Origin: Dipteris shenzhenensis
Taxonomy: Eukaryota > Polypodiophyta > Polypodiopsida > Gleicheniales
Direction: 5' to 3' (one strand)
Length of the DNA: 64,000 nucleotides
Assembly (NCBI GenBank): GCA_047967505.1
Contig: CM106538.1
Below, in pieces: positions 30,650-42,968 of this stretch; position 1 is the first letter of the stretch; each line of letters starts with the position of its first letter. Made by a program: the position numbers and the translations under genes. Under the pieces are notes generated by a model. That model was not told where the DNA came from and made no database searches. It saw nothing but the letters and a program-made list of their open reading frames with translations.

Positions 30650-32088
30650 ATGAAGCAATCATCCTGGAATGATTCTAATGCAGAATTATCGAGTTGTGCC
30701 ATCGTGACTATTGACAAGACATCTATGAAGAGACTCTTTGATGAAGCAGATTATAGAGATCAGAAAAGAGTGAAGTTAGAATCCCCGCAAGAAGAGAGTC
30801 CAAGGTTACCACACCAAAGTGCTCAGATAGATTGAGTGTTGAGATCTAGTACCCACCTACTGAAAGATCTTTGCTCATTCACGAAGTGTACTTATCTATC
30901 GAGAATAGCATACTCGAAGGAAAAGTAATGGTTAGGTATCCAAGGACCTTGAAATTAGATTTAACCAATAGAGAGGGGGGCGGTTGTATTACTCTCGCAA
31001 TAGGTGAGTTGTACTATGCACACATCATTAAGACATTGAATATAGGAGACTACATCAAGGTTACAAATTTTCCATTCTATAGCAAAAACACCCAAAATGA
31101 TGAACATTCGATTATACTTTGGTTTTCAATCCTTCGACTAGGGTCAAAGGTTCTAAACCATTTATAGTCCACTCAATTTTGGTTCCGACAACTAGCATTT
31201 CCAAGTACAAAGAAGACTGTAAGGACCTAATGAATAAAGGATCAGCCAACTATTTGCCATTAGCTACGATCGCGGTGGTAGTAATTAAGCTTGGAAGCTC
31301 CATGCATCAAATGGATGACTTAATCATTGGCGATAGTAATTAAGCTTGGAAGCTTGGAAGCTCCATGCATCAAATGGATGACTTAATTGTCAGCGACGGT
31401 GAAAATGCGGATGACCTTATAATGGTAAAGTGTCGTTGCACAGTGTTAAATTGTGAATGTAATGTGCGACATCAATCATGACAAACCTTTTATTATTAAA
31501 GTAAGGAAATTTTTATCCCTTTGCCATTGTATTTGACTTTTTGGAGTTCAACTGGTGCTCAGACTATGTAAAGATCATGGATAGGTTCAAGGTGGGGCCA
31601 GGTTCTGCTTTTCATTCTAAGAAACATAGGAGCAAATAAGAACAGTCAGCCGATCACACTGAACATGCTAAACCTGACTATCTTGGCTCCTACTCGTGTT
31701 CCATTAATCTCGGTAAAGCTTGCGCAAGTCTTTCATGTACACATCCAACAAATTGGTTATGGAAATCAGGTAACATTCAGTGGCTATAGAAAGTATTGAT
31801 TGGATTTAAAACAAAGGATTTTATCAGTAGTTAACACTCATTGCATTGTGCTTGTAGATAAGCAGTGTTCTTGCTATCATGGGGCTGAACTCAACCTTGT
31901 ACAAGCCTATGTGTTCTTTATGCAAAGAGGGGGAGAATTCAAACGAAAACACTATAGCCCATTGTCTAACATGCGACCGAATCACCATTCTAGAGAAGAT
32001 TCCTAAATTCAAGGGAATTATCATAAGTTTAGATGGTGCAAATATAGAGGTTGTATTGAAGAATATATGGGTGGACACAAGGCCTTAG
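30650..32088 (+). pseudogene. RPA-like OB-fold protein remnant (Helitron-associated)
   Basis: Several frames resemble the large RPA subunit. 30871-31167 (LIHEVYLSIENSILEGKVMV and LTNREGGGCITLAIGELYYA) and 31119-31343 (LVPTTSISKYKEDCKDLMNK, then NYLPLATIAVVVIKL) look like OB folds with the RPA interdomain pattern. 31879-32088 holds CSLC ... CLTC (a four-Cys zinc site) within a further strand-rich segment. Plant Helitrons often carry RPA-like genes, and Helitron sequence follows directly downstream. Frameshifts and stops make it a pseudogene. Confidence 0.5.
31278..31396 (+). repeat. Tandem duplication of about 55-60 bp
   Basis: AGTAATTAAGCTTGGAAGCT, CCATGCATCAAATGGATGAC and TTAAT occur twice in tandem (starting at about 31279 and 31335). 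The second copy has an extra TGGAAGCT. It lies inside the RPA-like coding run. Confidence 0.85.
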
Positions 32089-32745
32089 GTTTGCCTCGTC
32101 GTTATAATTGCTTGAAGACAACACAAAGTTCCTAAAGTCAAAAATGTTTGACCATAGAATCAGGAACGTTCCTAGTTAATATGCATTGTCTAGTTGCAGG
32201 CTTCATTCCTTTGAGGGGTAATGATGTAGTAAGCGGTGATCGAGTACTATGAAACCTACAATAGAGTCAGCAGTTGTTTATTGCTCTATCGTTCTTTTTC
32301 GAAGTCCACAGCCATCATATTTCTTAATGTCACTCCACTATACAGTGCGACACCGTCAACTCCATTTGCACCAGCAACCAGAGCAAAGTAGTAGCCTGAT
32401 GTTGCCCACTCTTTTGTTGTTTTTCAAAGTTCAAAGCCATAAGATTTCTTACTGTCCCCCCATTGTACAAGGAAAGATCATCAACTTTGTTTGTTTGCAA
32501 CATAGTAGTAGCTTGATGCTATTCAGTTGTAGTATGTTTTGTTCCATAGTTCAATTTTGGAGCTTCAAGACAAGAACATCGAGGAGTTGAATCTCCCTAC
32601 ACTTTTCTTTGGTGCAGATAGATATATTCAAAATCCCAGACTAACATGCCAAGACATTGCAAAGTGGGAATGAAGACATGCATGCCTCAAGTTCTCACAG
32701 AATATACCAAACCTTTTATTCAAATCAATTAAGGTCCTCATCAAT
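32089..32745. other. Spacer within the Helitron-like region
   Basis: Holds two related stretches (AGTCCACAGCCATCATATTTCT near 32300 and AGTTCAAAGCCATAAGATTTCT near 32430) and no recognisable domain. Confidence 0.35.
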
Positions 32746-32751
32746 CAAGTA

Positions 32752-33180
32752 ATGCAATCCATTTGGGTGCAGTTATGCAAAGGTGCATTCCAAAACAGAA
32801 TAATATGCGCAAAAGATGTTACGAACAATACCAACATTGAATCCATTTTGAAGTCCAAATTTGGGTACAGGGACTTTGAAAAAAAGGTGCGTACTTCTCC
32901 AGACCACAAAGAGAAATTCAAGAAAGATGCATTCGTGATGATGAGACAGTTAGGACCTCCAACCCTATTCATGACATTATCGTGTATAGACAAACTATAG
33001 GAACCTTTGACAAAATATTTGCACAACATGTACTCAACCAACAACAAAGAACACATGGCACAAGAAATCATGAGGATTGAAATAAGGGAATTGATAAGAG
33101 ATACTCCTACAATTTGTGTGAGGTATTACACTCACAAACTCCAACGATTCCTCAATATGATAATGAAGGATGATTAATTA
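32752..33180 (+). pseudogene. Helitron N-terminal domain fragment
   Basis: KDAFVMMRQLGPPTLFMTLS matches the Helitron-like N-terminal signature (x-G-x-PxxFxT-x-T/S). After a TAG it continues with EPLTKYLHNMYSTNNKEH, LIRDTPTICVRYYTHKLQRF and LNMIMKDD. This region belongs to the Rep/helicase protein of rolling-circle transposons. The HUH Rep motif is not visible. Confidence 0.65.
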
Positions 33181-33950
33181 CTTGGAAATGTACTCAATTA
33201 GTTCTTTGTCTCACAAACTTCCAAAGTAGAGGAAGCCAACTTGAACTTGGTAGCATGTGGATACAAGATACACTGACGTATGGTATTCATGACACTTATG
33301 ACATCACATCTTTCATTGACAAGTACATAAAGTTGACAAGAACCTTATAGCACCAAATATCAAGGACATTCAAACACATAGACATATATCTACATGTAGT
33401 AAAAAGAAAAGCAACGTCTACAGATTCCACTACCCTAAACCTCCACTACATGAAAACACGATTCTCACACCTCTACAAGACAATGATCTACATGTCTACA
33501 AATAAATATACATGATGGTGTTCCACATCTACATAGCATAGAACACAAAACAAATATGACTTTCTTCGAGTGGATCAACAATATTGGAGTAGACATATCA
33601 ACATACATACTAGCACTTTGATCACAAATAGGAAAACCAACTATATTCTTGAAAAGAATACTAAAGGCCATTTTCACGAATGCTTTTAATCCAAAAATTA
33701 CCTTCTTATAGCAATCAAAAATGGGCATACAATACATTAAATGGATCCATACTCAACCACAACATACTACATTGCATACATCACAAAAGTGGATGACACA
33801 ATATCAAGTAGTCTCCAACATACAATTAAAACTTGCATGCAAGATAACAATAGTACTACGATAGACTACAAAGCATTAAGGGAGAAATGGGGTCTTAAAA
33901 ATGGCCTCATAAGGAATGGATTAGTCCTAATGAAAGGTCCATGGTAGGTC
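33181..33950 (+). pseudogene. Downstream Helitron coding remnant
   Basis: Mostly unreadable, but 33741-33900 gives YYIAYITKVDDTISSSLQHT. This recalls the Helitron Y-x-x-x-Y-(V/I)TK stretch between the N-terminal domain and the helicase. The helicase itself is missing. Confidence 0.45.
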
Positions 33951-34740
33951 CCAAAAGTCTTAACCCCCCCTCACATAGGTGGGTTAAGCCAACAAGTGAC
34001 CCCACCTCTTACACAACTCTTAATCCTAGGTGGGAACCAGCAAATTCAAAATTCAAAAATGAAAATTTTGAATTCCCTCCCTCCTTATATCTTCTCCCTC
34101 CCTCCCCCTCCCCCCTCCCTCCCTCCCCCTCCCCCCTCCCTCCCTCCTCCCCCTCCCTCCCTCCTCCACAAGGTCCTGCCCCTCCTCCCCTCCCCACCCC
34201 TCCCTCCTCCACACATGCTACTCCTCTCCTCCCCCTCCCTCCTCCATGCCTGCTCTCCTCCCCCCTCTCTCTTGCTCCTCCCTCCTCCCTCCCTCCTCTT
34301 CCATGCCTACTCCTCCTCACCTTGGGGGGTTCACCTCAAAAAAATTTAGTATACCTAGTGCATTCAAAAGGAGGGATATTTTAATTCCACTTTTTGAAAA
34401 ATTTTAACAGGATTACAATAACAGGAGGGGTTTTGAAATATAACTTTAGAAAAAAATCACTTAGCTCATAAGTAAAGAGGGGTGTTTTGATTTGGGAAAA
34501 AATTTAAGTTGAGGGTTTTGTTAATACCACTTGAACACACGTGATACATACAATGATCTCCTTACCCTCCACACCTACTAGTCCTCCATCCTTCCCTACT
34601 CCTCCATGCCTGTTAGTCCTCCCACTCCATCCTTCCTCTTCAATTGTCGGTCCTCCCTCCTCCTTGCCCTCCCCTTCTTGTGTGCTGCTCCTTCAAGCCT
34701 GCTTCTCCACACCTTCTTCTTCTCTACACTCCTTTACTCA
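33951..34740. other. Spacer with C-rich tract at 34076-34315
   Basis: CTCCCTCCCCCTCC low complexity, similar to 12695-13012, then AT-rich sequence. It holds no gene; long Pro/Ser frames are artefacts. Confidence 0.7.
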
Positions 34741-35400
34741 TGGCACCATTCGAGGATGTCTATAACAAGTACCAAGCTCACTTAGAGTTGGAGGCTGAAT
34801 ATGCAAGCACATGTAGTCTGGGATTGAGGGAAGCTTCCAAGATCCACAGTATTCTTTGCAAGGAAAGAAGCATCTCGACCTTTGGGTAGAAGGATCCTTG
34901 TATCATTTATATCTTGCCAACCAAAAGAGCCCTCTTTTCATACAATGCATGAGCTAGTTTGGTTTATTCGAAATGGACATGCAGGGTTGCTTGGTTATTG
35001 CAATCAATTAGACAATGCTCAAACAATGGCTATGCAAGCAAGCGAGATGTGTAGATCCCAAGGAAAGCAACTAGTTCATTTAGGAAATAGCACCATTGTT
35101 GGAATGCATAACTCTATGCAGGAGCTTCAAAGGTAGAAACAATCTTCATGATAAATCCAAAACATTGGACTTGGAGTGACATAAATTACAAGAGTTGCTC
35201 TATAAGCTATCTGAAACCAAAAAAGTCTTGGAAAGGTCTATATACAATCAAGTTCAATGAGCCATAGAGAAGGAACGAGAGAAGGCAAAAGAACGAGTGC
35301 AAAAGATGAAAGAAACACCTTTGGGATTGAAGGATAGGAAAAGAAGGTACTTACATAACATGGATGTATTGGCACCCACTCATGGTGCTAGAAAGAGGAG
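34741..35400 (+). pseudogene. Coiled-coil protein remnant, unidentified
   Basis: Starts MAPFEDVYNKYQAHLELEAE, shifts frame near 34890 into MHELVWFIRNGHAGLLGYCN, passes QASEMCRSQGKQLV, and continues through stops to a charged stretch IEKEREKAKERVQKMKE and KDRKRRYLHNMD. Predominantly helical and charged. I do not recognise a family. Confidence 0.4.
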
Positions 35401-36600
35401 AATCTAGGCTACAAGGTTGGGTCATTGTTTGCTTGGATGTAGCCATTTTTGGTGAGATTCAGGGACTTTTCTATATTTAGATATCTTGCATGACCCATAA
35501 CTTATGCATTGCTCAATGGAATTTGGCAAACTTTGTCTTCAAGTTGTAGTACAAATTCCAAGCTTGAACATGAGAGCAAAAATTTATGGAATAAGGATTT
35601 GGAATGAGACCATTAAAGCATTACAAGTGCTAGGTTGCATGTGAAGCATGCATCCTGAAGACTATAGGATATAATAATTTATTCAAAAACATCAAAATTT
35701 TATTCTATACATACATGCAACCAAGTAATCATTCAAAAGTACACTATGTGAGGTTCTCCTCAACCTAAGGACACACCTAAATGAGATCATTATACATGGG
35801 TTAACAGGCCTCCAATGTTGTGCTAAAGTGATGCATGCCCATTTGAGGGCGACCTCTATAACTTTTTGTTTATTTGTCGAAAACCAAAACGGATTGAAAA
35901 TTTGGAATCCAAACTATTGGGACTAGTGCATGGTGGTCTTAAAGCATTGATAGTTGTTAGTATTGGTATCTAGATCTACCCTAAAATGGAAGAAGTTGGA
36001 AAAGTGCAGTTTCTGCATGTGCAAAGATATTTTAATAAATCCAACACTATTTACAATTTTGAATTGTTTCTTCTTCCATGCACTTGCTTGCTATATGGCT
36101 CATACACATGCCAAAGGTCATTGCATTTAATAATACATAGCATCAAATCCGATAGCGTGCCCTTTGGCCTATTTGTGTTTTGAAGCATTTTAGGCCACAT
36201 TGCACTTGTTTGGGATATCCAATTCTGTTGACATGTATTGCTAGAGGGCGGAAAACCAGCGGCTGAAATTTTGCTACTCCCATGAATTTCAATTTTTCAC
36301 ACCTCCTGCCCATCAAAGCTTGGAAGATTAGGTAGCTGCAACTTGCCCCCACCTTGCAAATGCCCTGCAACCCACACACACCTCAACATGACCTCGTACA
36401 TACTTTGGTTTGCCATTGTCTTCTTTCAGGTAAGTTGTCTTCTATTCTTTGCTCCCCTCACCAGCTAGCTTCTCTATTTTGGATTGCATGGCCATGGCAC
36501 AATGGCAACATGTAGCTTGCCATGGCTTGCAAGAGAAGCAGACAGAGGCTATGAGACAAGAAAGCCAAAAAACTAGGTCAAGGCACAAGGAACAGAGTGT
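35401..36600. other. Spacer with no gene seen
   Basis: No domain recognised. Short ORFs on both strands look like chance. Confidence 0.35.
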
Positions 36601-37371
36601 GGGTCAAGGAAAGCATTGGCATGGTATCAAATCAGCAACGGAAGACACTTTTGCAACATCTGTGAAGGGAGAAACAATGAGAAGAAAGAAGACTCCTTGT
36701 AGAGCAGTAGCAATAGCAAGAAGCGCTTGCAGATGCACGCATTCGATCATTGCCACCATCAGAGCGAAGAATATGAGCTGTGCTATCATGATTGGTGGGA
36801 GCATTTGAGGCAGCAACATCAGGCCATTCAGGTGATTACCAGTCTCAAGCCTTCACACGCTTTAGCCTGCACCCTAAAGTTCATAGAGTAACAACCCTAC
36901 CAACACCTCAGGAGATGCACACCCGAGGTGATGCTCTCTAATCTGAGAAATGGCCTACAAAAAGTGAAAGGGGTGCACAGCTTAGATCAACTAGCTGCAA
37001 CATTAGCTATGTTGATGTCCCCTAAAACAAAGGAGAAATGGCTTGGGCACACAATGTTGAAGACACTACCAATCAGAAGGACCAACATGGCTCTAGCATA
37101 GTTGAACGTAGAGTAGAAGCAATGTATGATCATCCCGATCCAAGAAGTCTGTGGGCTTCAACAAAACGTAAGAAAAAGGAGAGACAGCCTAAGTGCAAAA
37201 GTCATTGCCACAGTGACGATGTTTTGGCATGAAAATATGAGAGTTTCTCCAAATAGAAAGGACATATATAAGAAGTGGACAGGATGCAAGGTGGAGCACA
37301 TCATACACATGCTAGATACAACACATGTCAGTGGTGCCGAAACCAGCCCGGTAGTTGCTTGTGATTGAGAT
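36600..37371 (+). pseudogene. N-terminal part of a DDE transposase-like gene
   Basis: Readable stretches include HFCNICEGRN and FDHCHHQSEEYELCYHDWW (Cys/His-rich, possibly zinc-binding), YQHLRRCTPEVMLSNLRNGL, then VIATVTMFWHENMRVSPNRK and CKVEHIIHMLDTTH. The FW-x-x-N-x-RVSPN-KD block precedes the catalytic core in a widespread, poorly named group of eukaryotic transposase-like proteins. The reading stops at 37368, where a repeat block begins; the core resumes near 38480. Confidence 0.6.
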
Positions 37372-37384
37372 TTGGGATAGTTTA

Positions 37385-38095
37385 CTTGTTTCATTTCTTA
37401 AACCAGGCTTAGACTAAATGTGATTGTCCTAAACTAGCCCAGTGGTTGGAACATCATGCAACCATATGCTGGTTCAGCTCAATTGCTAGTTATATGATTG
37501 TTTTGAACGAACGTGGTTGAGTAGACATTAGTTATTGTCTAGCCCAGTGGCATGGCTGAGCAATTAACAACAATATGTTTCGCAATATATTATTATTTTA
37601 CTAAACCAACCTGGTGGTTGGAACATCATGCAACCGTAGCTACTTCAGCTCAATCACCAGTTATGTGATTGTCTTGAACCAGCATGGTTGAACAGACACT
37701 AGTTATTGACAAGCCCAGTGGTTGAAATTATTGTGTTTCGTAGTACTTAAATTCGTTAAATTTAATTTCTTGCTATTCAGGTCATATAGCACTATTAAAT
37801 TGTGAAATTCAGAAATGAAAAGCAATATATTGTTATTTTCTAATGGTGAAAGTTAGAAATGAAAATAGTATACTTCTTATTGTCTAATATGTTAAGTTGA
37901 GACTATCAGGCTAAACCATCCTGGTGGTTGAAACTGTGACAATGTCCTAAACCATCCCGGTGGTTGAAATTGTGACTGTCCTACACGTGCCCTAAACTAG
38001 CCCAATGGTTGACTATCCTAAACATGTCCTAAACCAGCCCAGTGATTGAAATTGTCACTGTCCTAAACCAGCGCAGTGGTTGAAATTTGTTTTGC
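37385..38095. repeat. Interspersed AACCAGCCCGGTGGTTG motif cluster
   Basis: At least ten copies of an imperfect palindrome, consensus AACCAGCCCGGTGGTTG, spaced 35-110 bp (near 37430, 37540, 37605, 37695, 37915, 37953, 37995, 38032, 38067), often followed by AAATTGTGACTGTCCTAAAC. It separates two halves of a transposase-like gene. Confidence 0.8.
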
Positions 38096-38479
38096 TTCAT
38101 TATATACTTTAATTAGACTGTATTTTGTATCCTTTTAGTAGTAGCAAAAAAGGGGCTCATTGTTTTGTTGTTCCCGCATGTTGGGTTAGCAAACAGAGTT
38201 GTATCTCAAGTTTATGGATCAAAATTCAGACATTTCATTTGGGTAGAGGAGCTTTGAGCATTGTAAGCCCTAGTACATCAGGAAACTCAAAGACAGGAAT
38301 GTTTATTGTTCCAAAAAACACATAGACTTTGACTTGGCCCGGCAAGCTATGAATGACTTGAGATCTGGTCGTGTTGGAGCATTACCATGGGGATTGATGC
38401 CCATGCCTCCCCAATGAATGCACAGTCTGTAGGCCACCTAGATCCTCATCATGTGTTGTAAGGGAGGGTAGGCTTTGTA

Positions 38480-39921
38480 GCCTAAGGTCTCTGTGGGAGC
38501 CACTGGTTTGTCCAAAGGGAGACCATGAGTGGCACAGGATTGAATGCATTCACGGCACATGTAAGCATTGCAGTTTGAAACTGAAGAAGAAGACATTCAA
38601 TGTCTGTCCAAATGAAATGAGGGAAGACAACCATGTTGCTCTAAAATGGAGGAGATTTAAAAATATCAATGTTGAAGGATCTGATAAAAAGAGATGGCTA
38701 CTGTCATATAAGACCACCCAGCCAAGGGAGCTTGTAGGTCACGTGGTTCAATCCATCCCAAAATATGTGCTTCATAATTTCATGGCCAACTGGCAGGATA
38801 AGCAGTTTAGGACATGCCTTGCCAATTTTCCCCATGACACTATTGTATTTGTCATAGATTTTGTAGAAAATTATTCTTTTCAAAAACAAGATGAGATACA
38901 AAGTGCTCACTGGTGGTACAAGCAGATAACAATTCTTGTGCACATCACATATAGTCATTTGCTTGATTCTTCCATGCCTAATGCCAATCTGCTTGTTGAC
39001 TCACAGGAGTCCAAGTTGGTGCAATGCATAGTACCATTTCTACATTTCACATGATAGGGAACCCTATTTGTGCAACATGCTTTTCTACTGCATTGGGAAT
39101 GGTTGAAAAAGGAAAATCCCCATGCAAAAAATATAAAAAAACATTGGGTGTGGTTAGATGGTGCTACCTCTCAATTTAAATCAACACATGGATTCTACTT
39201 CATCTCAAGGTTCAAATCCCTGACCGGTCTAGCCATGATGTGGAATTTCTTTGGGTCTAGCCATGGCAAGGGTGAACATGATGGATGCAGTGCTGTTATT
39301 AAGAAATCTCTATTTAAACACCAATTAGCATGCCCTCAAGAAAAACTCAATGCCCATGATGCTATAACATGACTTATAGCAAACCTCTCCACAGGTGTGC
39401 ATTCAACATACACTAAACAAATCCTTAAGAATACTATAGTATGCAGAGTGTTCCATGAAGTGAAAGTGGATGAAGTGCAAAGGAGAAGCCGGCACAATTG
39501 CGAGAAAATTAAAGGAGTTCGTGGTCTGCATAACATATGGGGCTTTTCAAACAACCAAATGATTAAAACAAGAAAACTTTCTTGTTTCTACAGTGCGTAC
39601 ATCATAAGGGATCATGACGATTGTGAGAACATTGCAACTGTGAAGACATGGGAGCGAGTTCAAGTTTTCCCTCTACATTCAGATGGAGTGACAAACAATG
39701 GAGAGACAAACGACTCGCCACAGTTTAGGGAGAGTTTTGATGACCTCACTGACTGTCTAGAAGAGGGGGATAATGTTGCAATTGTTGCAGATTCTAGGAA
39801 GAACGAGGAAGATGACCCATACTTTCTATTGCAATGCACAAAACCTAAGTACAAGGTTGAGGAAACATTTAAGGATAATTGGGAAACAACCTATGAGAAG
39901 AATGTCGGAGCTTTTTGGTAG
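38480..39921 (+). pseudogene. DDE transposase-like catalytic core
   Basis: A Cys/His segment (HGTCKHC) leads to WLLSYKTTQPRELVGHVVQS. The core then follows: IVFVIDFVENYSFQKQDEIQ (Asp codon at 38857), after a frame break HWVWLDGATSQFKSTHGFYF (Asp codon at 39157), and FFGSSHGKGEHDGCSAVIKK (Glu codon at 39274). This D...D...E order and the DGATSQFK and HGKGEHDG motifs define the family. A third segment, 39397-39921, has the C-terminal FLEEGDNVAIVADSRK-like and TYEKN regions. Stops and frame breaks near 39055, 39372 and 37370-38480 inactivate it. Confidence 0.65.
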
Positions 39922-40010
39922 AAAAAAACATCCAAGAGAGGTCGCACTTACGAACTGCTACATAAGAGTCCACAAACATGTACTCTCATCTAGTAAGAGA
40001 TATTAAGTTC

Positions 40011-40939
40011 CAGATGCAACCTGTGCCACAATGAAAGAAGGGCAAGAGTGTCTTCAAATTGGATTTAGACACCCATGAGCATATCTTGGGGTGTGTTCTA
40101 GTGGCAGTGGATGAGGATGACTGAGATAGTACTAGGAAAATGTATGTAGTCTTATTGCAAGAAAACAATATGTCTACTTGTCCTACAAAATGAAATTTGT
40201 ATTTGAAACCGCTTCTTTTTAGTATATCCCAAACAACCACCATGCTAGTTTTATAAAATTATTTTTGTAAATCCCAAATGATAAATCCCATGCTTGTTTT
40301 TAGTATATCCCAACAACCACCGTGCTGGTTTTCCATAACGAATCCACACATACTACAAATCTATTCATCTTGTAATAATAGATGCAAACCACCGCATTGG
40401 TGGCTGTTAATATCCTAGTGCAAACCAACTACCATGTTGGCGATAACTTATCCTGCACTACTACCGTGCTATCCCTACACTACTGCCATGCTATCTACAT
40501 TGCACTTAAATAGGGAGAGAGTTCATTGAGCCCAATCTTCTCAATCTTCAATCTCATGTTAGATTGGTAATCAAAATCTTTGAGTTCATTGAGCCCGGCC
40601 TTTTCATTCTTCATTCTCATATTAGTTGTCTAATCGAAATCTTTTGTCTCACATTAGTTGTCTAATCAAAATCTTTCGTCTCACATTACTTCACTAATCG
40701 AAATCTTTCAGTCTCACATTAGTAATCTAATCGAAATATTTTGTCTCAAATTACTTGTCAAAGCAAAATCTTTCATCTCATTATTATCACCATACTAGCA
40801 TGGATCAAAGGACACTATCTAGTCACATAGCTTAGAAAACATTTCCCAAGTAAACTCTGGAGAAGATTAACAATTCAATAGATTACACATAGATTACATA
40901 GATTACAATATCAAAGACTCCTTTACTTCAGATTACATC
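40011..40939. repeat. Spacer with two families of short repeats
   Basis: 40200-40500: several AACCACCATGCTGGTT-like imperfect palindromes. 40540-40790: about six degenerate units of TCTCACATTAGTTGTCTAAT followed by CRAAATCTTT, period 33-40 bp. No gene recognised. Confidence 0.6.
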
Positions 40940-42968
40940 TCAAGGACTCCTTGTTGAGCTCCCTAATTGCAGGCTCAACCCTCCTTGCTCCTTTCCAAAA
41001 TGGGGCTCGTTCCTTCTTGCAGGGGACCGGCCCCTCCCTTCATGCCGCTTCCTCTTTCCTTGATTTGAGCTTCCTAGTTGCAGGCTCGACCCTTCTTGCT
41101 CCTTTTCTAAAGGGGGCTGGTTCCTCCCTTCAGACTCCTTTTCCTCGCAGTCAGGCTCCCCGGTCTTGGCCTTCTTCAATTTGAGCTCATTGTCTTTAAG
41201 ATCTTTTGCCCAAATGGCAAATTGAGCTGCAACATCTACTTTCTCATCGTAGATAGCTGTAGCAGGCAGGCACATTTGATCTTTCTATAACCTGGGCAAT
41301 GGCAAATGGCATTCTCTACACCTAGATTTTATATGCTGAAACACTCCAAAGCAAAAAAAGTTCATAGGATAGTAGCACGCAGGCCATCGAATACAGCAAT
41401 CATCTATGATGGGGGTATGGTAGACCATGCACTTCAGACCTTGCTGCATAGCAGGATATGCATCCGATTTAACTATTGCAGCTATTAATACCACAGTCTT
41501 GCTCTGTACATGACAAAGTTGCTTCTTGATTCCCTCCTTCCTCATCCTAAGGCTACGGATGTTCTCCTTCATCTCCTCCACTTTTTGCTCACTCTGTGCA
41601 ATAGCTTCATCTAAATCCCTCAACATTTGTTGAAGCTACGTAAATTACTGAAAAACATCTTCATGGGCTGTTTCCAAGACTTCCACTCTAGTTTGGAAAT
41701 CTTTCAAAACGACGGACTACTTTTCATTATTGTCAAAAGCCACGGCAAGCTCATGCACACATTTTATCGTGATCTTCATGCAGGCTCCTTTAGCTTGCTC
41801 TTTGGACTTCTAATAGTGTTTCAAAAAAACAACCCTCACCATGGCTGCTGCAAATTGCTCCACAATGGTGGCTAGAACTTGCTCCATCGTGGCTGCTCTC
41901 TGCATCCTTCTTGGCCTAGGGAGTTGCCTCATTGTCTTCTCTACCCCGGCTACTCTATGCCCCATCCTTCCTAGCCTTGAAGCTCTCTCGCAGTTCCTGC
42001 ATTCCCTTTCTGGTTTCTGCATTCTCCCTTTTCAGCTCCTCCATCATCTAGTCTTTTTCAATGTTCAATACATTTTGCATGCCACAGAGCCGTTTGTAAA
42101 GACCCTCCTTTTTGGCTCTCTGATATTCAAGATCCTTTCACATCTTTTCTAGCTCCTTGTCTACCATGTCCCTATCATTTCTCACTTCTTCGAGCCTATC
42201 TCGGAGCTCCTTCATGCGCTTCTCTGCTTCTTCTCTTCTATGCCTTTCCATGTCGACCAATTTTGTAGCGGCCTCAACTTGCTCTTGTGCTTGCAAGGCC
42301 CTCGCTTATGCCTCCTCTACCTTGGCTTTTGCACCTTCCCAAAGACTTTTCTCAAGTTGTGTTGCCTTTGCTGCATCAGTGGCTTTCTCTTGTAGAAAAG
42401 TCACCTTCTGAGACATTTACTTATCGTATTGCTCAAAATTCCCTTTGAGGGTAGATGCCATCAGTGCATTGCAACTCCAACGATTGAGATGATAATTGGG
42501 ATTTGCCATCCATGCAATTCTTCAGGTTGGTTGACACACTCTTGGAGATTGCCCTTGAGAAAGATACATCACGTCCTTTTAGTTGCTCTACTGCTGCTTG
42601 AACCTACCAGAACCTGTAGGTTTCTCTTGTAATAGGAAAGAAGTGAATGGTCTTCTAAGTTCTTTAGCACATCTTGGAGGTCTCTTGGCAAGCTCGAAAT
42701 CTTGACTCCACCATCTTTACTAATCTAAGCATTGGGGTGTACATCTAGAATATCCTATCTCTCACTTCTTCTCAAAAAAGTGTGCTTGCAAACTGCCTCC
42801 AGAAATTCCTAAAGCATTTTCAATCACGCTTTCATTGATGGTGATCTTCTGACCTTGATAGACTAGTTGCCCCTCCTTCACGTTCACCTCCTGTACCAAC
42901 CTAGTGAAGTTTTGGAGAGCATCCAAATTGGGCTTTTGAAGAGCAAAAGAGGAGCTCCCATATGTCAC
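40940..42968 (-). pseudogene. Coiled-coil protein gene remnant
   Basis: Reading the minus strand from 42968: LDALQNFTRLVQEVNVKEGQ then LVYQGQKITINESVIENALG. From about 42417 there is a long charged helix (MSQKVTFLQEKATDAAKATQ ... VDMERHRREEAEKRMKELRD), interrupted by a TAA where CAA is expected (KVEEA-stop-ARALQAQEQ). At 41626-41285 comes a second coiled coil (EQKVEEMKENIRSLRMRKEG) and a Cys/His-rich end (CMVYHTPIIDDCCIRWPACY ... CRECHLPLPRL). Last is a Lys/Arg/Ser-rich tail with two SLQLGSS repeats (41275-40940). I cannot name the family. It could be a host gene or a transposon-borne protein. Confidence 0.45.

Noticed and set aside
33941-34384. Proline-rich ORFs resembling extensins
   Set aside because: The tract is (CTCCCTCC)n low complexity, open in several frames, with no signal peptide and no SPPPP-Tyr pattern.
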